Translations under genes and position numbers: made by a program
Notes under the pieces: generated by a model
Seen by the model: the letters and a program-made list of their open reading frames with translations, nothing else
What the model was told of the DNA's origin: nothing
The model's database searches: none
Part shown: positions 26,997 through 34,975 of the stretch, piece after piece
Position numbering within the stretch: position 1 is the stretch's first letter
Layout of the letters: the number at the start of each line of letters is the position of its first letter
Assembly (NCBI RefSeq): GCF_031846505.1
Contig: NZ_JAVRHP010000001.1
Coordinates: forward strand, 62,001 to 126,000
DNA: 64,000 nt
Source: Autumnicola edwardsiae
GTDB lineage: Bacteria; Bacteroidota; Bacteroidia; Flavobacteriales; Flavobacteriaceae
Direction: 5' to 3'

Positions 26997-29066
26997 ATGA
27001 ATACACTTAAAAATGTTTTACTGTTTTCTGTTCTTGGCTCGGCCGTACTTACCGGTTGCAAGGATGATAACAGAACGGCGCAGGCCGAGGAAGAAGTCCG
27101 CGGGATTAATCTATCCTATATGGACACTACCACAAATCCAAAAGATGATTTTTTTAGATACGTAAACGGAAGGTGGTTGGATTCCACAGAAATTCCTGAA
27201 GACAGGACTTCCTGGGGAAGTTTTTATGAGCTTCGCCAAAGAACCGATGACGATGCGCTTAGCATTCTTGAAGCTGCTTCTTCCAGCGACACTCTAAACC
27301 CCGAAGGTGACCAGGCGAAAGCAGTTCATCTTTATAAAAGTATTATGGACACCGTGTCGAGGAACCAAATGGGGATAGAACCTATTAAGCCGTATCTTGC
27401 TAAGATCGATTCCATCAACAACAAGGAAGATTTACAGAATTTCCTTGTGGATATGAGTGAGTACGGCAGTGCAGGTTTTTTCTCCTTTGGTGTTAGCGCA
27501 GACAGAAAAAACAGTAACATGAATGCTGCCTACCTAAATCCTTCAGGATTGGGACTTCCTGACAGGGATTATTATGTTGCAGACGATTCCGATTCTAAAG
27601 AGAAGAGGGAAAAATATAAGGAGTACATTACAGAAATGCTTCAGTATTTAGATTATTCTGAAGAGGAAGCTAGTGCAGAAGCAGAAACTATCCTTGCTTT
27701 TGAAACCAGTCTTGCTCAACCCCAGCTTGATAAAGTGGAACGTCGTGATGCAAGGAAAACTTACAATCCAATGACGTTAAATGAACTTCAGAATACAGTT
27801 CCTGCAATGCAATGGGAGGCATTTTTTGAAGGAATTGGTGCAAAAGACCTGGACACGATTATCATTACCCAACCGGAGTATATGAAGTCCCTTCAGGATA
27901 TTATTGCACAAAATTCTGTTGAAGACTGGAAAGCATATTTAAAATGGAACCTTTTTAATGATGCCGCTTCTACCTTAACTACAGAACTTGAGCGTGAGAA
28001 CTGGGAATTTTATGACAAAACGTTGCAGGGAGCCCAGGAACAACGGCCACGAAACGAAAGAGCCCTAGGTACTGTAAACGGTACAATTGGAGAAGCTCTT
28101 GGTAAACTTTACGTAGAGCAAAATTTCCCACCAGAAGCTAAAGAAAAAGCTCAGGAAATGATTGGAAATATTATTAAAGCCTACGAAAACAGGATTAATG
28201 AACTTCCATGGATGAGTGAGGATACCAAGAAAAAAGCCCTGGAAAAACTGGATAATTTCACTGTGAAAGTGGGTTATCCCGATGAGTGGAAAGATTACAG
28301 CGGACTTGAAATTAAAAGTCCCGAAGAAGGAGGATCTTATTTCCAGAACCTTATGAACGCTCAGAAATGGAGAGTTGAAGAAAACCTTTCAGAACTTGGA
28401 CAGCCTGTTGACAAAAGCGAGTGGTATATGCCACCTCAAACGGTGAACGCTTATTACAACCCAAGCTACAACGAGATCGTATTCCCGGCTGCTATTTTAC
28501 AGCCACCGTTCTACGATTATAAAGCTGATGCTGCAGTAAATTACGGCGGAATTGGTGCAGTGATAGGCCACGAAATTTCCCACGGTTTCGATGACAGCGG
28601 ATCCCGCTTTGATGCTGAAGGAAACCTGAACAACTGGTGGACAGACGAAGATCTTGAACAATTTGAAGAGTTGGGGAGCGATCTTGCAGATCAATACAGC
28701 GCGATTGAAGTGCTTGACAGTGTTTACATTAATGGTAAATTTACTTTAGGTGAAAATATCGGAGATTTAGGCGGAGTAAATGCTGCTTACGACGGACTCC
28801 AGATTCATCTTGAAGAGCATGGAAATCCGGGAGAAATCGATGGATTTACACCAGAGCAGCGATTCTTTATGTCCTGGGGAACCGTTTGGCGCACAAAAAT
28901 GCGTGAGGAAGCTTTAAGAAACAGGATCAAGACAGACCCTCACTCTCCGGGAATGTACCGCGCGTATGTTCCGTTGCAAAATATTGATGCTTTTTATGAA
29001 GCCTTTGATATTGCCGAAGGAGATAAAATGTACATAAAACCTGAAAACCGGGTAAAAATCTGGTAA
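26997..29066 (+). CDS. M13 family metallopeptidase (neprilysin/PepO-like), lipoprotein
   Basis: 689 aa, full length for M13. Lipobox VLTGC gives cysteine 21, followed by KDDNRTAQAEEE. The zinc site is VIGHEISHGFDD (H525, E526, H529) with the third ligand in GENIGDLGG about 60 residues later, and the substrate-binding NAYYNPSYNEIVFPAAILQPP lies just before. The C-terminus ends with the family's KPENRVKIW. It should be a cell-envelope oligopeptidase cutting peptides before hydrophobic residues. Single gene followed by a strong terminator at 29086. A weak -7 like TACTTTAG precedes it near 26961. Confidence 0.95.
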   Translation: MNTLKNVLLFSVLGSAVLTGCKDDNRTAQAEEEVRGINLSYMDTTTNPKDDFFRYVNGRWLDSTEIPEDRTSWGSFYELRQRTDDDALSILEAASSSDTLNPEGDQAKAVHLYKSIMDTVSRNQMGIEPIKPYLAKIDSINNKEDLQNFLVDMSEYGSAGFFSFGVSADRKNSNMNAAYLNPSGLGLPDRDYYVADDSDSKEKREKYKEYITEMLQYLDYSEEEASAEAETILAFETSLAQPQLDKVERRDARKTYNPMTLNELQNTVPAMQWEAFFEGIGAKDLDTIIITQPEYMKSLQDIIAQNSVEDWKAYLKWNLFNDAASTLTTELERENWEFYDKTLQGAQEQRPRNERALGTVNGTIGEALGKLYVEQNFPPEAKEKAQEMIGNIIKAYENRINELPWMSEDTKKKALEKLDNFTVKVGYPDEWKDYSGLEIKSPEEGGSYFQNLMNAQKWRVEENLSELGQPVDKSEWYMPPQTVNAYYNPSYNEIVFPAAILQPPFYDYKADAAVNYGGIGAVIGHEISHGFDDSGSRFDAEGNLNNWWTDEDLEQFEELGSDLADQYSAIEVLDSVYINGKFTLGENIGDLGGVNAAYDGLQIHLEEHGNPGEIDGFTPEQRFFMSWGTVWRTKMREEALRNRIKTDPHSPGMYRAYVPLQNIDAFYEAFDIAEGDKMYIKPENRVKIW

Positions 29067-29085
29067 TCTTCAGTAAACTTATAAG

Positions 29086-29119
29086 AAAGAGAGCCGGAGT
29101 TTTTCCGGCTCTCTTTTTT
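29086..29119 (+). terminator. Terminator after the M13 peptidase gene
   Basis: Perfect 13-bp stem AAAGAGAGCCGGA / TCCGGCTCTCTTT with a 5-nt loop and T-run. Confidence 0.9.
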
Positions 29120-29250
29120 AGGTGTTATTGTCCGAAAAAGATATAAGACCGCTTACGTCCCTTATAAAAACAGTGCGAGCTGGCGAGCGTGATTATGCGC
29201 AGGACGATCAGGCGCAGCAAGCTAGCAGGAAGTTTCGATTCAAGACAAAT

Positions 29251-29754
29251 TTAAACATTGTTGTTGTGTGTAGGCTTTTTTCCCTTAATTTTCTCAAATT
29301 CAAACGGTATGTTTAAGTCAGCTCCCGATACCGTTGCCTTTAATTTGTTGTTTTCTGTCCAATATTTTATTTGGTTTGGGAAGTTGATAGAATCATTGAT
29401 GCAGGTGAAGGAATTGTGGGTAAAGTCAGTCAGTCCAAAAGTTATGTCTTTTGTTTCTTCAGGGATTTTCACTATCAAATCCCAAGTGTCATTTTGTTTT
29501 ATTAGCCTTATTTTTTCCTGTTTTATAGTATCTCCATCCTGCATTGTAAACCCAATTCCCGAATAACTAAAGTCAGATATTTTATCCCAATTTTCAAATG
29601 TCGTTTTTCCCTGTTCTTCGTTTGTTCGTTCCCACTGTCCTATAAGCCAATCAAAATTTTCAGGTTTTTCTTGGCTCTTAATTTTGGTGTTGCACGAAAA
29701 AGTAAAAAGGGAAATAACAATTGTCAATATCGTTAATAATGTTTGTGCTTTCAT
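29251..29754 (-). CDS. Lipoprotein of DUF6265-like type, last gene of the ECF42 module
   Basis: 167 aa. Lipobox TFSC gives an acylated cysteine at residue 21. The mature protein begins with FDWLIGQWERTNEEQGKTTFE, the opening of DUF6265-like beta-barrel proteins, which have no established function. The start overlaps the sigma factor stop by 4 bp (ATGA), so it is translated with it. Its last residues (THNNNV) are encoded by the left inverted repeat of the module (29263-29275), suggesting the 3' end was formed or truncated by whatever event placed the module here. Confidence 0.75.
   Translation of the reverse strand: MKAQTLLTILTIVISLFTFSCNTKIKSQEKPENFDWLIGQWERTNEEQGKTTFENWDKISDFSYSGIGFTMQDGDTIKQEKIRLIKQNDTWDLIVKIPEETKDITFGLTDFTHNSFTCINDSINFPNQIKYWTENNKLKATVSGADLNIPFEFEKIKGKKPTHNNNV
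29263..29275. repeat. Left inverted repeat bounding the ECF42 module
   Basis: GTTGTGTGTAGGC; its inverted partner GCTTACACACAAC is at 31391-31403 (12 of 13 matching, 13 of 14 with one more base). The pair brackets the three minus-strand genes exactly. Confidence 0.55.
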
Positions 29755-30962
29755 AACGTAATGAGTCCGTTTTCTAATAAATATTCTTTTCTAATAGTCT
29801 GCTCCATTGTATCCATTACCGAAGCCATTATTGTTTCCGACTGTTTTGGGGTTGACACTTTTAGAAGTTCTGCTTTAACTAATGAATAATAGAAATGTCC
29901 ATTTGGTAATTCTTTTTCGATGTCCGCCAATAAAATCAAGGCTTCTTCCCTTCGGTTGGCTTGATGTAATCCGTAGCAAAGGTTTAATTTTACGATGGGG
30001 GAATGATGGAATTTCGTAAGTAATTCGTAGAGTTTAATAATTTCGTTCCAATGTTCGGTATCATATGAATTTGCCGTCATATACTTACTTGCAATCAATG
30101 ACTCGATGTAAAATCGGTTCAATTTTTCGGGTTTGTGCAAGTAACTGAACCCTAAGCTCATTAGCTTCTTATCCCATTTGGCTTGGTCTTGTTTAAAAAG
30201 CGAAACGAGTTTGCCTTTGTCAATCTTTGCAGGTATTCTCCCAATATGAAAACAAAAAAGGGCTAGTAGGTTTTTAGTTGAATCCTGTTGATATTTTTTA
30301 AACAATTCTTTAGCAATAGCAAAGGCTTCCAAACATAAATCTTCGTTGACAATGGACTGTATTTTGTTATTGAAAGAATCAAAACCAATGTTGAACACCG
30401 CATACAAAATTTCCTCAACGGTCACGATTTCGTGTTTGCCAGTTTTTTTGGTGATTACACTTATAGGTTTGTTCTCAAATTCAAGACGGAAGCTTGCTTT
30501 TGCCCTGTTGATACTTTTGTAGATGGCTTCTTGACTTAACAGCGTACTCTCACTTATTTCGCGGACATTAAGACCGAAAATATTTTTGAGGATGAACATT
30601 ACCTTTGCTCTATCAGAATTTTTTTTTGAGGATGACAGGAACAAAATGGTTTCAAGTCGTAAGTCATTTTCTGCCGTTCCGTTTTCTTCGGTTTCGGTCA
30701 AATTGGATGCCGGACTTGCCTTGCCCTTTTTTCTGATTTGGTTCAAAACATCGTTTCGGGCAACAATGAAAAGCCAATTTTCTTTGTTATCGGGAATTTT
30801 ATCAGCGTTCCAGGTTTTTAAGGATTTCAGAAAAGTATTCTGAATAGCGTCCTCAATTTCATTAACGTGATTCGTGCCAAACTGATTGATAAGTGCAGAA
30901 AACAACTTTCCGTATAATGCCCGGTAATAGAATTCAATTGCCGAATGCCTATTATTGCTCAT
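29751..30962 (-). CDS. RNA polymerase sigma factor of ECF42 type with C-terminal TPR-like extension
   Basis: 403 aa from ATG at 30962. The N-terminal third is an ECF sigma factor: sigma2 (EFYYRALYGKLFSALINQFG...IEDAIQNTFLKSLKTW, then NKENWLFIVARNDVLNQIRKK) and sigma4 (FLSSSKKNSDRAKVMFILKN, LNVREISESTLLSQEAIYKSINRAK). The remaining ~220 residues are a helical TPR-like extension, the hallmark of ECF42, which has no anti-sigma factor and pairs with DGPF (YCII-related) proteins. A 41-residue longer frame exists upstream but lies inside the DGPF gene and is rejected. The start overlaps that gene by 11 bp, so translation is coupled. Target promoters are unknown. Confidence 0.9.
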   Translation of the reverse strand: MSNNRHSAIEFYYRALYGKLFSALINQFGTNHVNEIEDAIQNTFLKSLKTWNADKIPDNKENWLFIVARNDVLNQIRKKGKASPASNLTETEENGTAENDLRLETILFLSSSKKNSDRAKVMFILKNIFGLNVREISESTLLSQEAIYKSINRAKASFRLEFENKPISVITKKTGKHEIVTVEEILYAVFNIGFDSFNNKIQSIVNEDLCLEAFAIAKELFKKYQQDSTKNLLALFCFHIGRIPAKIDKGKLVSLFKQDQAKWDKKLMSLGFSYLHKPEKLNRFYIESLIASKYMTANSYDTEHWNEIIKLYELLTKFHHSPIVKLNLCYGLHQANRREEALILLADIEKELPNGHFYYSLVKAELLKVSTPKQSETIMASVMDTMEQTIRKEYLLENGLITL

Positions 30963-31308
30963 ATTGATCCATTTCCATAATGGCGCGAATTTCGGTAGTT
31001 CCTCCCCAAAGATGGCACGGGCATTCTTTGGCAAACTGTACGATGGTGTCCAAGTCGTTCGCTTGTAACAGGTAGTATCCACCAATCAATTCCTTGGATT
31101 CCAAGTAAGGGCCATCTTTTATCACGCATTCTTTCCCCGTGATGAGTACCCCTTTCTCGTGCAAACCTTCCCCAGAAATCAAATGTCCCGATTCAGCCAA
31201 CTTGGTCGCCCAAGCCATATGAGCGTTCGCCAATTCTCCCATTTCTTTTGGCGATAGTTCATTCATTTTTTCAATATCTTCGTGTAGCAGTAATAAGAAT
31301 TTTTTCAT
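30952..31308 (-). CDS. YCII-related DGPF-type protein, partner of the ECF42 sigma factor
   Basis: 118 aa. The fold is the dimeric alpha/beta barrel of YCII-related proteins: MKKFLLLLHEDIEKMNELSP, HMAWATKLAESGHLISGEGL, and the DGP motif in VIKDGPYLESKELIGGYYLLQ, followed by AKECPCHLWGGTTEIRAIM. In ECF42 clusters this protein is the constant partner and its expression depends on the sigma factor in studied cases; its own activity is not known. First gene of the three-gene overlapping operon. No good TAnnTTTG was seen upstream, as would be expected if the promoter is sigma-ECF dependent. Confidence 0.88.
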   Translation of the reverse strand: MKKFLLLLHEDIEKMNELSPKEMGELANAHMAWATKLAESGHLISGEGLHEKGVLITGKECVIKDGPYLESKELIGGYYLLQANDLDTIVQFAKECPCHLWGGTTEIRAIMEMDQYEQ

Positions 31309-31390
31309 TTTATTCTGTTTTTGATTTACTTTAAAGACATTTCAGGTCATTGGTTTTGGACACTTTTTTAATTTTTTTTGTGATTTTTTT

Positions 31391-31403
31391 GCTTACACAC
31401 AAC
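31391..31403. repeat. Right inverted repeat bounding the ECF42 module
   Basis: GCTTACACACAAC, inverse of 29263-29275. It lies in the 167-bp gap between the DGPF and yraN genes, which otherwise shows only T-rich sequence. Confidence 0.55.
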
Positions 31404-31475
31404 ATCCAGCTAAAACGATCAGTTTATTTATGATCTCATCAGCAAATTTTCACAGCTTCAAATTATTTGTCTGCT

Positions 31476-31835
31476 TCAGAAGTAATAAAAGGCGTCCTTT
31501 AGATGTTCAATCTTTGTACCTGACTGGTTTTTGATAATCGCAATAACATCGAAACGGACTTCCATTTCCAGTTCCTGCTCTTCAGCAAAATAATTTACGG
31601 CTTTTAATAACTGCTGAATTTGTTTCTTTTTCACAAAATCCTGCGGATCACCAAAGTCTGGTGTGCTCCTGGTTTTTACCTCTACGGCGATAAGTACATC
31701 TTTCTTCCTGGCGATAATATCCACCTCTGCCTGTTGGTAAACAAAATTCCTGGCAACAATGGCATAACCGTTCTTTTGCAAAAATTCGGCAGCCAGCTCC
31801 TCTCCTTTTTTCCCAAGCAAATTGTGTTTTGCCAT
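31476..31835 (-). CDS. UPF0102 (YraN) family endonuclease-like protein
   Basis: 119 aa, normal length for the family. It carries the restriction-endonuclease-like core: GEELAAEFLQKNGYAIVARN, then AEVDIIARKKDVLIAVEVKTRS (active-site pattern D-x(n)-E-V-K), and the tail FDVIAIIKNQ. Relatives resemble Holliday-junction resolvases and may process recombination or repair intermediates, but their role is unproven. Transcribed alone on the minus strand. Confidence 0.9.
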   Translation of the reverse strand: MAKHNLLGKKGEELAAEFLQKNGYAIVARNFVYQQAEVDIIARKKDVLIAVEVKTRSTPDFGDPQDFVKKKQIQQLLKAVNYFAEEQELEMEVRFDVIAIIKNQSGTKIEHLKDAFYYF

Positions 31836-31932
31836 ATTTAATTGAATAAAAATCCAACTAATTTACACAAATAACTGATCTTAAGCACTATGAATTTTTA
31901 TTGAAGAATAACACTTAAGTAAACGGTTACAA

Positions 31933-31963
31933 GACCAGTCAGGTTATGAAAACCTGACTGGTC
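31933..31963. repeat. Perfect 13-bp palindromic repeat (AACCTG type)
   Basis: GACCAGTCAGGTT / AACCTGACTGGTC around a 5-nt loop, in the gap between yraN and the next lipoprotein. It has no T-run and looks like a dispersed intergenic palindrome rather than a terminator; a related element is at 38753. Confidence 0.8.
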
Positions 31964-32021
31964 GCCGCAAATTATTCGTGTATTAGTGGTTGCATTTTAC
32001 CCGGTCCACTATCAAAAAATA

Positions 32022-32594
32022 TCAGGATTTTCTTAGTACAATAGCCTGCACCTTTAAATTCATATTTTCGATCTCCTGCGGCGAAGCTTTTACTACTTGA
32101 TCGCCATAGAATTTATCTGAAGGTTCATTTTCGGCACCCAGAAAGACCCTTAAATCGGTATCTTCCAATTTGCCACCATTCCACACTACAGCTCCGCTGT
32201 AATCCCATCCAAAACCATAGAAAGAAACCAAAATTCCGTTAATCCCGTTCAATTCTTTATAGGTTGTACCAACCTTCACCCCCGAGGCAGAACGCCATTT
32301 CCCTTCTTCGGCAAAGCGAATATCAAATATTTCATTATTCGCATTCCAGGTGATGTGCATTTCATCTTTAGTTCCGGGATAGAGTATCGCGTAAGAGCGC
32401 TCTACTGTTCCCTCATCATACAAATTGGTTCCTTCTTCTATATTAGCATCAGAAAACCGCTCTTTCACCTCCTTTAGGTCATAATCCAGAAGTTTTTCTG
32501 CAACAAATTTGTCTGAAGCATCTGTAGTCGCTTGTTTTGTGCTATTACAGGAATAAAGACCAATAAAAGCTATTACAAAAAATATTTTCTTCAT
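32022..32594 (-). CDS. Lipoprotein of unknown function
   Basis: 190 aa from ATG at 32594, where a clean lipoprotein signal begins (MKKIFFVIAFIGLYSC, cysteine 16). A frame 20 codons longer exists but its N-terminus is charged and polar, so it would destroy the signal. The mature protein begins with a Thr/Ala-rich linker, then DYDLKEVKERFSDANIEEGTNLYDEG and a beta-rich part with WNANNEIFDIRF, GTTYKELNGINGI and FYGFGWDYSG. The pattern GxxYxELNxxNG suggests a conserved fold, but I cannot name the family. It diverges from metG. Confidence 0.78.
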   Translation of the reverse strand: MKKIFFVIAFIGLYSCNSTKQATTDASDKFVAEKLLDYDLKEVKERFSDANIEEGTNLYDEGTVERSYAILYPGTKDEMHITWNANNEIFDIRFAEEGKWRSASGVKVGTTYKELNGINGILVSFYGFGWDYSGAVVWNGGKLEDTDLRVFLGAENEPSDKFYGDQVVKASPQEIENMNLKVQAIVLRKS

Positions 32595-32759
32595 GTTCTC
32601 TGATTTACTTCCGCAGTATAAAGTACCAAAATTGCCATTTTTAAAGGGTAGCATAAATGTAGAAACAAATCCTTCATAAGAATGGTCTTTTACAAGAATT
32701 TAACTCGTAATATATAGCAGTTGCTTACCTTTACAAGCTCAAAAAAAGATTAGGAATAA

Positions 32760-34844
32760 ATGAACAACTCTCCACAGAGATATACGATCACTGCCGCTTT
32801 GCCATACACCAACGGTCCAATCCATATTGGCCATCTTGCAGGTGTTTATGTTCCCGCCGATATTTACGCACGTTACCTTAGAATGCACGGCCAGGACGTG
32901 GCCTTTGTATGCGGAAGTGATGAGCACGGGGTGCCAATTACTATAAAAGCAAAGAAAGAAGGCGTTAGTCCGCAGGATATTGTGGATAAATATGATGCCA
33001 TCATCAAAAAATCCTTCAAAGATTTTGGTGTCTCTTTCGATAATTATTCGCGGACTTCTGCTGAAGTTCACCACGATACGGCATCAGATTTTTTTAAGTC
33101 GATGTACGAAAATGGCAAATTTATCGAGGAGACCACAAAGCAGCTTTACGATGAAAAGGCCGGTCAGTTTCTTGCCGATCGTTTTGTAACCGGAACCTGC
33201 CCGAAATGTGGAAATGAAGAAGCTTATGGTGACCAGTGTGAGAGCTGCGGAACTTCGCTTAACGCGACAGATTTAATTAATCCGAAATCAGCAATTACCG
33301 GAGCAACACCTACTTTAAAAGAGACCAGGCACTGGTTTTTGCCTTTGGATCAATATGAAGACTGGCTGAAAGAATGGATTCTTGAAGGCCATAAAGCTGA
33401 CTGGAAAACGAATGTTTACGGACAGGTGAAATCCTGGATCGACGATGGCTTAAGGGCCCGCGCCGTAACCCGCGATCTTGATTGGGGAATTCCTGTGCCC
33501 GTGGAAGGGGCTGAAGGGAAAGTGCTCTATGTATGGTTTGATGCCCCAATTGGTTATATTTCTTCTACCAAAGAATGGGCAGCGCACGAAGGCAAAGACT
33601 GGGAACCTTACTGGAAAGATGAAAACACCAAGCTTGTTCATTTTATAGGAAAAGACAATATCGTTTTTCACTGCATTATTTTCCCCACGATGCTGAAGGC
33701 ACACGGAGACTATATCTTACCAGATAATGTTCCTGCAAACGAATTCCTGAACCTGGAAGGCAAAAAACTTTCCACTTCTAAAAACTGGGCAGTTTGGCTG
33801 CACGAGTACCTGGAAGATTTTCCAAATCAGCAGGATGTATTGCGCTACGCGTTAACCGCAAACGCACCCGAAACTAAGGATAACGATTTTACCTGGAAAG
33901 ATTTTCAGGCAAGGAACAACAACGAACTAGTGGCGATATTTGGCAATTTCATTAACCGTGTTGTTGTTCTTACCAATAAATATTACGACGGAATTGTTCC
34001 GGAACCCAATGTATATTCTGAAGTTGATGAAGCTACGATTGCTGAATTAAAAGCATATCCGGCGGTGATTGCAAGTTCAATTGAAAAATACCGTTTCCGG
34101 GAAGCACAGGCTGAATTGATGAACCTGGCGCGCTTAGGAAACAAATATCTTGCCGATGAAGAGCCGTGGAAATTGATAAAAACCGATGAAGAACGGGTGA
34201 AAACGGTGATGTATGTGGCTTTGCAAATAGCTTCTGCCCTTGCAACTTTAAGCGAACCATTTTTACCTTTTACTTCAGTTAAACTTAAAGGCATCCTTAA
34301 AATTACAGATGCCGTGGAAAACCAGGGAGAAAAAGAACCACAGTGGGACAAGATTGCCACGAAAAGATCTTTACTTCCGGCAGGACACCAAATTGGAAAA
34401 GCAGAGCTGCTCTTCAGTAAAATAGAAGATTCAGAAATCGAAAAACAACTGGAAAAACTAGAAGCTACAAAAACTGCAAACGCAGCCGAAAATCAGAAAG
34501 TGGAGCCTCAGAAGGAAATTGCGAATTTCGACGATTTTACAAAAATGGACTTGAGGGTCGGAACTATCATTGAAGCTCATAAAATGCCAAAAACCAAAAA
34601 ATTACTGGTTTTAAAAGTCGACACAGGTCTTGACAAAAGAACCGTAGTTTCGGGTATTGCAGAGCATTTTAGTCCTGAAGATATTATTGGCAAGAAAGTT
34701 ACCGTCCTCGCCAACCTTGCTCCCAGAAAATTACGCGGAGTAGAAAGCGAAGGCATGATCTTAATGACCGAAAATGCTGGAGGTAAGCTGGTTTTTGTAA
34801 ATCCTGATGAAGATGGTGTTGAAAATGGAACTACGATAAATTAA
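32760..34844 (+). CDS. metG: Methionine--tRNA ligase with C-terminal tRNA-binding domain
   Basis: 694 aa. Class I motifs HIGH (residues 22-25, in GPIHIGHLAG) and KLSTS (about 335-339, replacing KMSKS) are present. The zinc-binding knuckle is CPKCGNEEAYGDQCESCG, a two-C-x-x-C form like the E. coli type. The helical anticodon-binding domain is followed by a linker rich in Lys/Glu and a C-terminal EMAP/Trbp111-like OB domain (about 589-694, DLRVGTIIEAHKMPKTKKL). Essential for protein synthesis initiation and elongation. Single gene; the only -7 candidate upstream is a weak TACCTTTA near 32727. Confidence 0.96.
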   Translation: MNNSPQRYTITAALPYTNGPIHIGHLAGVYVPADIYARYLRMHGQDVAFVCGSDEHGVPITIKAKKEGVSPQDIVDKYDAIIKKSFKDFGVSFDNYSRTSAEVHHDTASDFFKSMYENGKFIEETTKQLYDEKAGQFLADRFVTGTCPKCGNEEAYGDQCESCGTSLNATDLINPKSAITGATPTLKETRHWFLPLDQYEDWLKEWILEGHKADWKTNVYGQVKSWIDDGLRARAVTRDLDWGIPVPVEGAEGKVLYVWFDAPIGYISSTKEWAAHEGKDWEPYWKDENTKLVHFIGKDNIVFHCIIFPTMLKAHGDYILPDNVPANEFLNLEGKKLSTSKNWAVWLHEYLEDFPNQQDVLRYALTANAPETKDNDFTWKDFQARNNNELVAIFGNFINRVVVLTNKYYDGIVPEPNVYSEVDEATIAELKAYPAVIASSIEKYRFREAQAELMNLARLGNKYLADEEPWKLIKTDEERVKTVMYVALQIASALATLSEPFLPFTSVKLKGILKITDAVENQGEKEPQWDKIATKRSLLPAGHQIGKAELLFSKIEDSEIEKQLEKLEATKTANAAENQKVEPQKEIANFDDFTKMDLRVGTIIEAHKMPKTKKLLVLKVDTGLDKRTVVSGIAEHFSPEDIIGKKVTVLANLAPRKLRGVESEGMILMTENAGGKLVFVNPDEDGVENGTTIN

Positions 34845-34975
34845 TTACGACTGCGCACTGATAGAAAATGATTTTCGAAAAGTCCCGTATTAAAACCTAA
34901 AATTCCCTTAATCCCGCTGCCACTCTTTTCTGTATTTTTTATCTTAAAGAAGATTTTGCTTTAATCAGGAAAAGT

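Noticed and set aside
29122..29316. 64-residue plus-strand frame in the GC-rich patch
   Set aside because: No start context or family; it overlaps the end of the lipoprotein gene on the other strand and the left inverted repeat.
30963..31085. 41-codon upstream extension of the ECF42 sigma factor
   Set aside because: The extension lies within the DGPF gene; the ATG at 30962 gives the normal sigma2 start and an 11-bp coupling overlap.
29263..31403. Firm integron cassette call for the ECF42 module
   Set aside because: attC sites bound cassettes in direct orientation, whereas these ends are inverted, and no integrase or array is visible. Kept as an open finding instead.
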